DNA of 33,361 bases from an uncultured Pelagimonas sp. (GTDB lineage: Bacteria; Pseudomonadota; Alphaproteobacteria; Rhodobacterales; Rhodobacteraceae). Below the pieces are notes generated by a model. That model was not told the DNA's origin. It did not search any database and was given only the letters and a program-made list of their open reading frames with translations. Where the stretch lies: assembly GCA_947499735.1 (NCBI GenBank), contig CANMPP010000013.1, positions 1 to 33,361 on the forward strand. Direction: 5' to 3'. Shown here in pieces: positions 16,297 through 24,282 of this stretch (within the stretch, counting starts at the first letter, position 1; each line of letters begins with the position of its first letter). The position numbers and the translations under genes are program-made.

Positions 16297-16716
16297 CTAG
16301 GTTCGCTTGGACAGCTTCAGTTTTCCAGCGGCACGCAGCTGTTGTACCCCGCGCAAAATAGCATCGGTGAAGGCTGGACTGAAAGCCCCGCGAGGCGAGC
16401 GATCCTCAATCGTGTAGGAAGCCTCGAGAACATCGGCGTTCAACTCATCCAGAATGACCCATAGAGACAGATGGCTATCAAGCCGCGCCCGGCGAGCTTC
16501 TGTCTCCGGTATTTCCAATGCTGTTCGGCCTTGTTCCGGCATCTTGCTGGTGATCGGAGCAATGAACATGACGTGGTGGCCAGCTTCGTTGGCCACGACA
16601 ATGACCACGCAGCTTGGTCGCTTCTTACGACCCTCTGTCTCGCCGCCATTCGCCTGCCACTTCCAGAGATAATGATAATCAAAAACCTGCCCTGCAGCAG
16701 GGAAGTCAGCGGTCAC
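16297..16716 (-). CDS. PemK/MazF-like toxin
   Basis: The product is 139 aa from a GTG at 16716 that lies just before the antitoxin stop, an overlap of 11 nt and a classic toxin-antitoxin arrangement. GQVFDYHYLWKWQANGGETEG followed by KKRPSCVVIV has the G-x-V-x-x-Y-x-Y opening and the K-x-R-P-x-V-V core of the PemK/MazF SH3-like barrel. Later come MFIAPITSKMP, where the Thr/Ser pair stands at the usual catalytic Thr position, and LSLWVILDELNADV. Such toxins are sequence-specific endoribonucleases that block translation. The family fit is by motif only and is weaker than for the antitoxin. Its likely effect is plasmid addiction. Confidence 0.7.
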   Translation of the reverse strand: MTADFPAAGQVFDYHYLWKWQANGGETEGRKKRPSCVVIVVANEAGHHVMFIAPITSKMPEQGRTALEIPETEARRARLDSHLSLWVILDELNADVLEASYTIEDRSPRGAFSPAFTDAILRGVQQLRAAGKLKLSKRT

Positions 16717-16948
16717 GGAAGTGCTTCTCGATGCCCGTGTCCAACAATTTACCCAAGTCATCGGGCATATCCGTCACATCCAACGCAACTTGTGTGCTGC
16801 GTCCTGTCGTAAGGGCTTCAAACCGCTCCATCGACATGACCACAAAGCGTGGTTTGCGGTGCTTCGTTATAGCGACTGGGGAGACAGCGGCAGCCTCGAA
16901 GAGGTCGCCAGTATTACGCGTTAGATCGCCTGCTGCGAACTGTTTCAT
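16706..16948 (-). CDS. Phd/YefM-family antitoxin
   Basis: The product is 80 aa. The N-terminal DNA-binding half has FAAGDLTRNTGDLFEAAAVSPVAI and ITKHRKPRFVVMSMERFEAL, the standard Phd/YefM pattern with the Lys-His-x-x-Pro turn. The C-terminal third would wrap around and inactivate the toxin. It starts upstream of and overlaps the toxin gene. A good promoter and an inverted repeat lie just upstream (16971-17009), fitting the usual autorepression by the toxin-antitoxin complex. Confidence 0.85.
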   Translation of the reverse strand: MKQFAAGDLTRNTGDLFEAAAVSPVAITKHRKPRFVVMSMERFEALTTGRSTQVALDVTDMPDDLGKLLDTGIEKHFRDR

Positions 16949-16970
16949 CTCAATGCTCCACTGATTTTCA

Positions 16971-17009
16971 GTATAAGTAAGAATATACAGAAATTATGTA
17001 TTTTTGCAA
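16971..17009 (-). promoter_or_regulatory. Promoter and operator of the toxin-antitoxin pair
   Basis: On the minus strand TTGCAA (17009-17004), a 16-nt spacer and TATATT (16987-16982) form a sigma-70-like promoter. The inverted repeat GTATA-N8-TATAC (16971-16988) overlaps the -10 box, as expected for an antitoxin operator. Confidence 0.65.
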
Positions 17010-17027
17010 GAGGCCTTCCATTCGAAA

Positions 17028-17321
17028 TCAGGCACGGAGCTTCTTATCAATCAGCGCCTGAGCGTCTTGCATTACCTGAGCCTGCGGTGTTGTCGGCTTT
17101 GGGTCGTCCAATGCTTCCTGCACTTTGGAGCGGAGCCATGCGTCATAGGCGTCTGGATCCGCTATCAGTCCCGCTGGCAACCCGCCCTCTGCGACCATGC
17201 GCGTCAAGAGGATGCGTACGGCATCCGAGAGCGTCAGGCCGACGCTCGAGAGTGCATCCGAGGCCTGCGCTTTAAGTTGATCGTCAACACGGACATGGAT
17301 CATGGATGTTTGAGCGGGCAT
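17028..17321 (-). CDS. RelB/DinJ-family antitoxin without a visible toxin
   Basis: The product is 97 aa from an ATG with a strong AAAGGAG. It has the ribbon-helix-helix start of the RelB/DinJ type (MIHVRVDDQLKAQASDALSS, then VGLTLSDAVRILLTRM). A C-terminal part, AYDAWLRSKVQEALDD, is of the sort that contacts a RelE/YafQ toxin. No RelE-like reading frame follows: the next gene downstream is the Phd antitoxin at 16948. It is either an orphan antitoxin left by loss of its toxin, an anti-addiction module, or a simple repressor. It stands 67 nt downstream of the DUF6927-like gene. Confidence 0.8.
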   Translation of the reverse strand: MPAQTSMIHVRVDDQLKAQASDALSSVGLTLSDAVRILLTRMVAEGGLPAGLIADPDAYDAWLRSKVQEALDDPKPTTPQAQVMQDAQALIDKKLRA

Positions 17322-17388
17322 ATGAGTCTCCTTTGGTTATTGCTGTATCCAAATGAGATGCGCGATCAAGGCGGTAGAGAGTTTCACT

Positions 17389-18045
17389 CTAGGCCCCCTG
17401 CCCCGCAAAAAACTCCGCCAACACCGCACTGCCGTCCACTATTTCGCGACTGATGAGAGTCGATCCCGCCAGTGACGCCTTTGAGAACCGCACAAGGCAG
17501 CCGGTTTCCTCAATGCGGTAGCAGCGCCATTTTTGACTCCCACGCCTGTAATGGGTTGCTGTGACGATCTGGCAGGTGCTGCCATCGCTGAGCGTCACAA
17601 GGGAGGCGAGTTTGATCTTGTCGCCCTCTGCGTAGTCAGGGATCGCTGCCCAGTCCCGACACCGTTGCCGCCAGGCGTGCGCGTAGCTGTCGGCGTCCTT
17701 CAACTCGGACAGGAGATTGAGGATGCTCAGCGGCGCGCGGGATGCGCAAGGACCAGCGCTTTCCGCCATGTCTTTATAGCCCCAGCACCCGTCGTCGTAG
17801 CGCGTCAGAAACACTGCCCCAAAAATGAATGCTTCGTCGTTGTCGGTCACATAGGTCCGATCCTCCAAAGGAGCGGGATCAAGGCTCTCAACCTTTGCGG
17901 CCGCATACCACGTCGAGCCAACCTTACTGGCTTTGACCAGTGTCGTGCGGCGCATATCTGTCTCGAAGGTGCAAAGACGTGTGATCTCTGCCTTCTCATC
18001 GGCGTAGGTCTGAACTCGTCGGTCCATGTAAAAGAGCCAACCCAT
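17389..18045 (-). CDS. Plasmid conserved protein, DUF6927-like (218 aa)
   Basis: The 218-residue, Trp/Tyr/Cys-rich cytosolic protein begins MGWLFYMDRRVQTYADEKAEI and contains GSTWYAAAKVE, FLTRYDDGCWGYKDMAES, HAWRQRCRDWAAIPDYAEGD and VTATHYRRG...RCYRIEETG. I recall this pattern from plasmid proteins of Rhodobacteraceae and Rhizobiales filed as DUF6927; the function is unknown. Its ATG overlaps the stop of the upstream gene (TAATG) behind a GGAGG site, so the two are translationally coupled. It is intact. The whole run from the ParB-like gene to the helicase is a common accessory block on these plasmids. Confidence 0.65.
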   Translation of the reverse strand: MGWLFYMDRRVQTYADEKAEITRLCTFETDMRRTTLVKASKVGSTWYAAAKVESLDPAPLEDRTYVTDNDEAFIFGAVFLTRYDDGCWGYKDMAESAGPCASRAPLSILNLLSELKDADSYAHAWRQRCRDWAAIPDYAEGDKIKLASLVTLSDGSTCQIVTATHYRRGSQKWRCYRIEETGCLVRFSKASLAGSTLISREIVDGSAVLAEFFAGQGA

Positions 18046-18653
18046 TATGCTGCCCTCCGGTCTTCTAGCTCCATGAGCGCGTCGAGCGGCACGCGATACG
18101 GCTGCATGGCATCGAAGTCCTCGCAGTTGCCGCAGTTCTGCACGATGGCAAAGGTGTCGCAGGCGTCCTTGAGGACCACTCGGAATGTTCCGCCCAGACC
18201 TGAGGGCACCTCATAGGTGCCACCAATCAAAAAATCCGACGCGCGGCGCACGAAGACGCGGATGGAATGGCCATCGGTTGCCAGTCGGATGGCCCCCTGC
18301 CCGCGATCAATAAGTGTCTGCACATCATCAAGGATGTCTGTGTAGAACTACCCGGTCAGATCGCGGAACGCCATTTGACGCTGTACCATCCAATCGCTGT
18401 CCCGAAACGGATTGATGCCGTTCGCAAAGGCAAAGCTGGGATCGGACTGCTCGGTGGTGACAATACGGGTGGTAGATCCGTCAATGCCGTTGGAGCGCAG
18501 ATGCACGCCGTTCCCAACGATGAGGATTAAGGCTGGCTTGTCGATTGGCCCGTTCCAGTTTGGCAGGAAGGTTGAACAGGAGCGCGCATGCGCGATTTGC
18601 GCCGCGACAGCAGACGCGGAGAACTTGAGAATAGCCATGGGGATGTCTTTCAT
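18045..18653 (-). pseudogene. DUF3085-like plasmid protein interrupted by an in-frame amber codon
   Basis: The frame starts at the ATG at 18653 (ATGA overlap with the upstream gene; an alternative is 18638). It runs through MAILKFSASAVAAQIAHARS and a DUF3085-like core PALILIVGNGVHLRSNGIDG to a TAG at 18348-18350. Without any frame change it continues FYTDILDDVQTLIDRGQGAIRL to the TAA at 18045. Read together it is one protein of about 202 residues. The part after the TAG has no ATG of its own, only a GTG inside the conserved-looking run. I therefore treat it as one gene with a nonsense codon. Two separate small genes (101 and 92 aa) remain possible. The function is unknown. Confidence 0.5.
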
Positions 18654-19855
18654 AACCGACGGCCGGAGCCGCGTGTATCAAGGGGTTTTCGGAATGTGAC
18701 CCGCGCGTGGTTGGGTCCTCGCGCGGCAAATGGCTCCGCGAAGAGCTTGTCGCAAAAGGCGACGATCTCTTTCTTGCTCATGGAGGCCAGTGTCACTGCC
18801 TCCTGCGCAAGGCCGAGCTCTTCACCAAGGATTTTGAGCAGCCACGCCTTCTTGAACCGGTTGAACAGCGCCGCGTTTGGCGTCCAATGCGCGCGACCGT
18901 CGGGCATGACCTCGATCTCGAAATCAAACATCAAGCTGTCGCTCTGAACACTGCGGGCAAAACACGATTGCGTCGTGCTGGCCGTGGCATAGGCGACCAG
19001 TTTGGCCTTCTAGCCCGCATCAAGTGGACGGAACGATGCAAACTGATCAGCTGGAGATTTCGCCTCATCCGCCCAGGACAGATCGAGCGCATCATGCGCC
19101 TCGGCCACCTGTTCTAGAGATGTGCCATCAATCTCATCCATCTTGGCATGGCTGCGGTATTCCTTGCGGGCCTCGACCTTGACGGCGTGAGTTGCACTCA
19201 TGCCACCAAGCACATCCGTGACCAGTTTGAACAAGGTCAGATCAAACGTGGCTTCCGGGTGCTGCGTCATTGCCGCCCCGAGGGCCATTGCCCTCTCTGT
19301 CTTGAGGTCTTGGGTCAGTGAGGCGGGGTAGACGATTGCGTCTGCGCCCTGCCCTTCTGCATCGCCAGATGTGCCACCGGCGTTTGTTGTCTGCGCAGTC
19401 GCCTCAGGCTTGTCCTCTGGCTGTACCAAGCCGACATGCAGCGTAATCTTGCCGTTTGACCAGGATGCAATAACCCCACCCTGCGCAAGGTCATCTGCAC
19501 TGTAAGCCTCTTGCAGATCCCGCGCCTCTTCTTCGAGCGCATCCACGCGGTCGTAGAGCGCGTTGTAGGCATCCGTCTCGAGGTTTTCGTCCTCCATCTC
19601 AAGTTGCAGTTTCTCGAGCTCTCCGGTGATCGCATCCACGCGCTTTTGACCAGCGGCATCAGGCTCGATCGGGCCAGGATAGACCCGACCATAGTCTGCC
19701 ATCGTTGCATAGGCGTTGGGGTTGTTGAGAGTCGCACGGAGATACTCAATATCGCGGCTGATTGTTTGGCGTTCCAGCCGACGTGCCTCATCAAGGTCAC
19801 CAGTTCTTCTAAGTTCTCGATATCGCCACCACGACCGCGCCTCTGCGCGCAACAC
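18650..19855 (-). pseudogene. ParB-like plasmid protein, lacking the N-terminus and with an in-frame amber codon
   Basis: The sequence resembles the C-terminal two thirds of the large ParB/Spo0J-related proteins of alphaproteobacterial plasmids: TMADYGRVYPGPIEPDAAG, then an acidic coiled-coil-like stretch LEKLQLEMEDENLETDAYN, GGVIASWSNGKITLHVGLVQ and ALDLSWADEAKSP. A TAG at 19010-19012 stops it after RPLDAG. The same frame continues KAKLVAYATASTTQ and on through MPDGRAHWTPNAALFNRF to 18650. The ParB N-terminal nuclease/CTPase-like domain is missing, since sequence before 19855 shows nothing related. It is therefore broken twice. It cannot act as partition protein, a role filled by repB. The ATGA at its end couples to the next gene. 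Confidence 0.7.
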
Positions 19856-20366
19856 TTCTGTTTGGATGGGAGGTTCCTTGTCAGGACAGACAGGCCGGAA
19901 ACCGACCCGGACCCTTCAGGAACACCCCACAAGGCTTCCTTCAGACAGTCCCAAAACAAGAAGGAAACTTTCACTTTAGGATAACACTAGGCTGCATCTG
20001 CAACGGTGGACTGCAAAACAACTTAAAACACGAACGAACTGCTTTTCAGGGAACTTTTGTGAGAAGCAAGGAGCTTTTTTGAACTAACTGATTGATAATT
20101 ATATATTTTAATAAAAAGTCACGCTTTTACAGCCATTCTAGAGTGTTGAATTTGGCTCAACGGCGATTGAGGTAGGTAATGTGCCTAAATGGTGCGCGTA
20201 ATGTGTCGGCAAAGCTTCCTGATAGATTGCATATAGACCAGTTGGTGCTGCCCCAACTCTTCTGAGCGCAATAAAATCTGTGCAGCTATCGACTGTAAGA
20301 CTTGGAACTTCATGTTATCTTTGAGTGGGCTGCCGTTTATCAAAGTCGACGGTGCGGCTTGGAAAA
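19856..20366. other. Gene-free region between the backbone module and repC
   Basis: No supportable gene is seen. It contains a very AT-rich patch (about 20085-20120) and marks the join between the replication operon and the accessory block. The missing start of the ParB-like gene should have been here, so one deletion or recombination end probably lies near 19856. Confidence 0.5.
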
Positions 20367-20380
20367 TTGTCCGCGGACAA
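20367..20380. promoter_or_regulatory. Palindrome TTGTCCGCGGACAA, probable parS site
   Basis: A perfect 14-bp palindrome lies 8 bp after the repC stop. The identical sequence occurs once more, inside the 5' end of repC (21419-21432). In repABC plasmids such palindromes serve as the centromere bound by RepB. I saw no third copy. Confidence 0.7.
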
Positions 20381-20388
20381 CTTTGAAA

Positions 20389-21483
20389 TCAAACCGCATA
20401 TTTTTGCGCCAGAGCCAAACGCCGAATGAGTCTCTCCGGGCTAAATTCTTCGCTCTTTGATCCGGTGGTTATGGATCTAAAATACGCACCTACTGCTTTG
20501 ATTTTATCATGGAATTGCATGATGGCCCAAACAGTTGCCGCTGCTCTTAACGCACCCAGTCGTTCATGAGCTGCTTCGTAGTTTTGAGGGCTGATCCCTA
20601 TCATCGGCGCCAGCGTTCGTGCGTGAGCAACGACATCATGAACAGTTTCTATTCTTCTCAGCGAGAACTCGGCTGCTTCCGGACACGCCGATAGCAATTC
20701 TGGTATTGTGATCGGCGCATCTGAAGGTGTAGGAGTAGTTTGTTTTTTTTGTGCGCTGTTCATTTTATCAATATGTTCTTTATTTGACTTATGATGGTGC
20801 CGGACATTTTGACCGTCACTGGCGGTCAAAGTAGTCGTCAAATTTGAAGTTTGATCTTCTGGTGACTCTGCTTCAACTTCTTTGATTGGCAGGGCTGAGA
20901 GAATTTTCTCACAGTCTTCAAGGGACAATTTCCGACGGAGGACACGAAAGACGTTCAGAGCCATCGCATCGTTTGGGTTGTCGATTAGGCTTGCATTGGC
21001 TGCTGCGCGGATTTTGGCACGTAGATAGTCAATTTGCTCTCGCTCTTTCATGGCGTCAGCCGCCATTGAGGCAATCTCATGCAGACGATCGAAAAGTGGT
21101 GAGAGGTCAAAGCCAAAGCGAAGGGCTTGGCCGGCGTGGCTATTGTGTTTTGTGAACCGTTTCCGATTGGGGCTGTCACGGCGAACGAGCAGGCCAACTT
21201 CTTGAAGCGTCGCTGCGTGGCGTCTGATTGTTCTGTCTGAGATGCCATTGCGCCGGAATGTGAGCGTTGAGTTTGATGCAAACACGGTGTGGTGGTTGCG
21301 CTTTGGAGCGAGGCACGAAAGCATCGCGTCCAATGTTGAAATCACCGATGCATTAAGACCGAGTCGCGGGGCCGCGTTTCGGAGCGTTGCGACTACGATG
21401 TGGCGTTCTGGAATGGAATTGTCCGCGGACAATATTTCACTGGTCCGCAGCCCAGTGGGTGCAGTTGCTTGTATAAATGCCAT
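20389..21483 (-). CDS. repC: Replication initiator RepC
   Basis: The 364-aa product has the RepC pattern. An N-terminal winged-helix domain (about 1-180) begins with VVATLRNAAPRLGLNASVISTLD and TFRRNGISDRTIRRHAATL, then GLLVRRDSPNRKRF and a helical part with FGFDLSPLFDRLHEI. A variable Thr/Ser-rich linker (about 220-255) follows. The C-terminal domain (about 260-364) ends in ERLIRRLALAQKYAV. RepC binds an origin that in this plasmid class lies within repC itself and starts replication; it acts in cis. A RepB-type palindrome sits inside codons 17-22. The 227-bp gap to repB carries a likely antisense RNA limiting RepC synthesis. It is intact and of normal length for the smaller RepC proteins. 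Confidence 0.9.
   Translation of the reverse strand: MAFIQATAPTGLRTSEILSADNSIPERHIVVATLRNAAPRLGLNASVISTLDAMLSCLAPKRNHHTVFASNSTLTFRRNGISDRTIRRHAATLQEVGLLVRRDSPNRKRFTKHNSHAGQALRFGFDLSPLFDRLHEIASMAADAMKEREQIDYLRAKIRAAANASLIDNPNDAMALNVFRVLRRKLSLEDCEKILSALPIKEVEAESPEDQTSNLTTTLTASDGQNVRHHHKSNKEHIDKMNSAQKKQTTPTPSDAPITIPELLSACPEAAEFSLRRIETVHDVVAHARTLAPMIGISPQNYEAAHERLGALRAAATVWAIMQFHDKIKAVGAYFRSITTGSKSEEFSPERLIRRLALAQKYAV
21418..21433. promoter_or_regulatory. Palindrome ATTGTCCGCGGACAAT within repC, probable parS site
   Basis: This 16-bp perfect palindrome contains the same 14 bp as the site after repC. It lies within the repC coding sequence (Leu-Ser-Ala-Asp-Asn region). RepB bound here could serve partition and also influence repC transcription. 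Confidence 0.7.
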
Positions 21484-21574
21484 GTTTTTTCACGACAACC
21501 TGATATGAAAGGCTCTGATATCTCTGAAAATCAGAAAAAAGGCCGCAAATCTTCAGCAACCGAATCGGTTGTTG

Positions 21575-21603
21575 TTGACTGGCGCGGAGAAGCTGGTAAA
21601 TCT
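21575..21603 (+). promoter_or_regulatory. Promoter candidate of the antisense RNA
   Basis: TTGACT at 21575-21580 is a near-consensus -35 box. The -10 region, 16-17 nt later (TAAATCT, 21597-21603), is poor. Its place and direction, antisense in the repB-repC gap, fit the counter-transcript RNA promoter of repABC plasmids. Confidence 0.45.
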
Positions 21604-21608
21604 GAAAG

Positions 21609-21663
21609 TGCAAAGAACAGATCGGGCTCTCCTAGGGAAACCTTGGGGGGCTCTTTCTTTTTT
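21609..21663 (+). ncRNA. Probable antisense counter-transcript RNA of repABC
   Basis: repABC plasmids encode a small RNA, antisense to the repB-repC leader, that limits RepC production and causes incompatibility. Here the plus strand between repB and repC has a TTGACT promoter candidate and, about 50 nt later, a strong terminator hairpin with a GAAA loop, giving an RNA of about 55 nt. The 5' end is an estimate from the promoter. Confidence 0.6.
21624..21663 (+). terminator. Terminator of the antisense RNA
   Basis: GGGCTCTCCTAGG pairs with CCTTGGGGGGCTC (13 positions, one T-T mismatch, some G-U) around a GAAA tetraloop, followed by TTTCTTTTTT. The same stem on the repBC mRNA could hide the repC start region. 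Confidence 0.75.
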
Positions 21664-21710
21664 GGGTTGCTGGTCGTGCTCCTTTTTTAAGTTTTACTGC
21701 TCGGTCGACA

Positions 21711-22688
21711 TCAGTCAGGCTTTTGCTCTGACTGCCACGCCTCATAGAGACGCGTAAGCTCCGCTTCTGCGTTGTTACGCATCCACTGAGCAAATTCTGG
21801 GGCACCAGACTTCGACAGCTTGAATGTCAAAGCACGGGCCGTTTCTTTTACTTCAGCCAAAGCCGTCCCATCACCAAGTTTGATGGAGAGGGTAGGGGGA
21901 GCAGCTGGTTTGTTGGGGGCCTTAGATTTTAGTGCCTGAGAAATGGCGTCACTGACCATGCTAAAGCGGTCGTCGGAGCTCTTAGCGGTATCAAGCGGAA
22001 GCGTTGCGGTAACCTGTTCAAGATCGACGCTATCGCTGCGCGACTGGTCAGCCAGCTCTTCCCAGCGTCTGCGTCCAATGCCATGCGCGGAGCCAATCTT
22101 CTCGATGACTGACTTTGGAATAGACCGTGCAACTTTGGTCATACGCGATAGCATTGGCTTGTCCACAGCGAGGGCATCCAGAATGATTGCTTGCTCGTAG
22201 CCACTTGTAGCCAGATCGGTGGCGAAAAGCGCTTTTTCAATGAAGCTGGGATCTAAGCGTTGAGTGTTCTCTTGTCCCTGGGCAAGAATAGCCTCTTCAT
22301 CAGAAAGAGACCTGACAAGTGCTTTTGCGGGGACGCCGAGCGATCGTAAGGCCCGCAATCTGCGGCGACCATAAACGATTTTGTAGTGTCCCGGTTTGTC
22401 CGCGATGGGGCGCACCATAATTGGCACTTGTTGGCCGTGTGCCTTGATGCTCTCAGCCAGTGTTACAACATCGGCATCGGTGAAGGTGAGACGGTCCTTA
22501 GGGCCGCCTTCTTCAATGACATCAACGGAGATTTCTCTCACTGCATTGCTCGCAACATCCTTCAACGTGGATTTCACGCCGCTCATTGCGCCCGTATTCG
22601 GGAAACGCGACTTTTGATCTTCGGTCGGCGCCGGAGTGCTGGTCGTGTCAGGTGGGGGAGGGGGCTGGAATAGGTTTCTACGGGCCAT
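21711..22688 (-). CDS. repB: Plasmid partition protein RepB (ParB family)
   Basis: The product is 325 aa. The N-terminal ParB domain (about 50-150) has VREISVDVIEEGG, TLAESIKAHGQQVPIMVRP, YKIVYGRRRLRALRSLG and AILAQGQENTQRLDPSFIEKA, which includes the box motifs that bind CTP and form the clamp. The middle (about 155-225) is the helix-turn-helix that reads the centromere. The C-terminal part (about 270-325) should make the dimer. It acts with RepA on the palindromic sites in and after repC. Its ATG overlaps the repA stop (TAATG), so the two are made together. It is complete. Confidence 0.93.
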   Translation of the reverse strand: MARRNLFQPPPPPDTTSTPAPTEDQKSRFPNTGAMSGVKSTLKDVASNAVREISVDVIEEGGPKDRLTFTDADVVTLAESIKAHGQQVPIMVRPIADKPGHYKIVYGRRRLRALRSLGVPAKALVRSLSDEEAILAQGQENTQRLDPSFIEKALFATDLATSGYEQAIILDALAVDKPMLSRMTKVARSIPKSVIEKIGSAHGIGRRRWEELADQSRSDSVDLEQVTATLPLDTAKSSDDRFSMVSDAISQALKSKAPNKPAAPPTLSIKLGDGTALAEVKETARALTFKLSKSGAPEFAQWMRNNAEAELTRLYEAWQSEQKPD

Positions 22689-23890
22689 TAGTCAGTTTCC
22701 CTTCCCCAAGCTTGCTGGATCGTCTTTTCGAATTCATCCGCGACGCCATTAACAGACTCTAATATGCGGGTTAGTGTCTTTTTTACGACTTGCGAGGGAT
22801 CCAGCTCATAGATCGTTTGCTGTGTCATGCCAGCGTCAGAGATCGCTGTGGATTTGAGCATGGGTGTGGTCAAAACCTGATCGAGTAGAATGGAACGTAA
22901 GAAACCAGCCATCTGTGACTGTGGTACGTCCGTTTGCTCATATCGAGCGACCAAAAACTTAAGGAAGTTCCAGTCGATAGGCCCTGCGGCCTCTTCGAGC
23001 GTCTGGACAGTTTCTCCAGCCATTTCAAGGAATTGCGCCATTGATGCAACATCCAACATGCTGGGAACAACTGTAATCAGAAGGCCAGTAGACGCCAACA
23101 AAGCTGTCATTGTTGTGAAGCCAAGTTGAGGCGGGCAATCGATGATGACGAGATCGTAGTCTGCTTCGACCTCATCGAGAGCGATCGCAAGGCGTTGTGT
23201 GAATGGCGGGTCGAGCTTGTGTTGAAGCGCATACGCTGTTTCGGTCTCGTACTCGGATAGCAAGAGGCCCGCCGGAGCGAGATCAAGGTTGTGAAAATAG
23301 GTCTTTCGGATGACGTGGCTCAGTGGCACAGGGTCTTCGTATTTTAGCGCGTCATAAACGGTGCCGCTCTCAGCAAACTCGATCTCAGGGCGGTATCCAA
23401 ACATTGTGGTTAAGCTGGCTTGCGGATCCATGTCGATCGCAAGAACCCTATAGCCCCGCAAGGCGTAGCGTTGTGCCAAGTGGATGGCGCTTGTCGTTTT
23501 GCTGGATCCGCCTTTGAAGTTCACTATAGAAATAACTTGAAGGGCATCGTTCTCGCGCCGTCCGGGAAGGTATGTTTCGCCATTTCGACCGGTCTTTGCC
23601 ATCACATGGCGGATTTGGTCAATCTCTTGAGCGGTGTAGAGCCTGCGACCTCTGGAATCAGTCTCCACTTCAGGGAAATCGCCTTCCTGATGGCGTGTCC
23701 TAAGGTTGGACATGCTGATACCTGTCAGCTCGGAAACTTCGGCAGGATGAAATTTACGCAACGCTTTTCGGCTGTCAGGCTGGAAGCTATTGCGCATATG
23801 GTTGTTAAGCGCTTCCGACAGGCGGGCAGCGTTCGACGCAATAGATGCGGCGATAGAGCTGGTTTGTGCGATATTTGCGTTTGAATTCAT
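22688..23890 (-). CDS. repA: Plasmid partition ATPase RepA (ParA family)
   Basis: The product is 400 aa. An N-terminal MerR-like winged-helix domain (about 48-95: FHPAEVSELTGISMSNLRTR and YTAQEIDQIRHVM) lets the protein repress its own promoter. The deviant Walker A motif KGGSSKTT is at residues 126-133, the A' motif AIDMDPQASLT follows, and Walker B is VIIDCPPQLGFTT. This ATPase moves and positions plasmid copies together with RepB, and the repABC promoter is expected just upstream of 23890. It is complete and of normal length. Nothing unusual is seen. Confidence 0.95.
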   Translation of the reverse strand: MNSNANIAQTSSIAASIASNAARLSEALNNHMRNSFQPDSRKALRKFHPAEVSELTGISMSNLRTRHQEGDFPEVETDSRGRRLYTAQEIDQIRHVMAKTGRNGETYLPGRRENDALQVISIVNFKGGSSKTTSAIHLAQRYALRGYRVLAIDMDPQASLTTMFGYRPEIEFAESGTVYDALKYEDPVPLSHVIRKTYFHNLDLAPAGLLLSEYETETAYALQHKLDPPFTQRLAIALDEVEADYDLVIIDCPPQLGFTTMTALLASTGLLITVVPSMLDVASMAQFLEMAGETVQTLEEAAGPIDWNFLKFLVARYEQTDVPQSQMAGFLRSILLDQVLTTPMLKSTAISDAGMTQQTIYELDPSQVVKKTLTRILESVNGVADEFEKTIQQAWGRETD

Positions 23891-24137
23891 GCTGCCCTCA
23901 CGACCTCTTAGTGGGTCATCTGCGTTTCGTCGCTAAACCGCGTGATTTACGGCAGCTTGCGACAATTGAACTCATGACACGCAACTTATCCCCAGGCAAC
24001 AATTTTTTGGCCCTTTCGGTCGCAAAGGGCCCTTCTATTCAGTCGTGATGACTGAAGAACCTTAGTTAACATATTGAAAAAAAACATTTTGTCGGGATTT
24101 TGATGAACTACCGCAACATGTTGTAGCGCTTAGGCAT
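23891..24137. promoter_or_regulatory. repABC upstream region with two hairpins
   Basis: The repABC promoter and RepA operator should lie here. Two clean inverted repeats are visible: GGCCCTTT-N7-AAAGGGCC (24009-24031) and TTCAGTC-N5-GACTGAA (24038-24056). Neither is followed by Ts on the minus strand, so binding sites or leader structures are more likely than termination. Confidence 0.45.
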
Positions 24138-24281
24138 ATGGTCGCAATTGATAGCAACCATGTCTATGAATCGAATCGGTTGGATCGTGGGAATTTCTGG
24201 AATTGTTGTCGTGAACATAAAATCGGTTTGGTGGTCTCGGGCTCTGTTGCAGATAGCGATGTCGCCTTGAATCGAGACTAA
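24138..24281 (+). CDS. Possible small gene (47 aa) before a strong terminator
   Basis: An ATG with AGG 5 nt upstream opens a 47-codon frame with a central Asn-Phe-Trp-Asn-Cys-Cys run. The end HKIGLVVSGSVADSDVALNRD finishes one base before a terminator stem. A second frame on the same strand (24160-24270) would give a 36-aa hydrophobic peptide with a single membrane-like stretch (IGWIVGISGIVVVN), reminiscent in size of type I toxin peptides. No family is recognised for either. The terminator shows that something is transcribed rightward here; it may equally be a small RNA. Confidence 0.3.
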   Translation: MVAIDSNHVYESNRLDRGNFWNCCREHKIGLVVSGSVADSDVALNRD

Positions 24282-24282
24282 G

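Noticed and set aside
19315-19974. 219-aa frame over the ParB-like gene
   Set aside because: It is a shadow of the ParB-like coding frame; its unique N-terminus has no support.
24009-24031. Terminator upstream of repA
   Set aside because: The stem is followed by As, not Ts, on the repA-directed strand, and by no T-run on the other.
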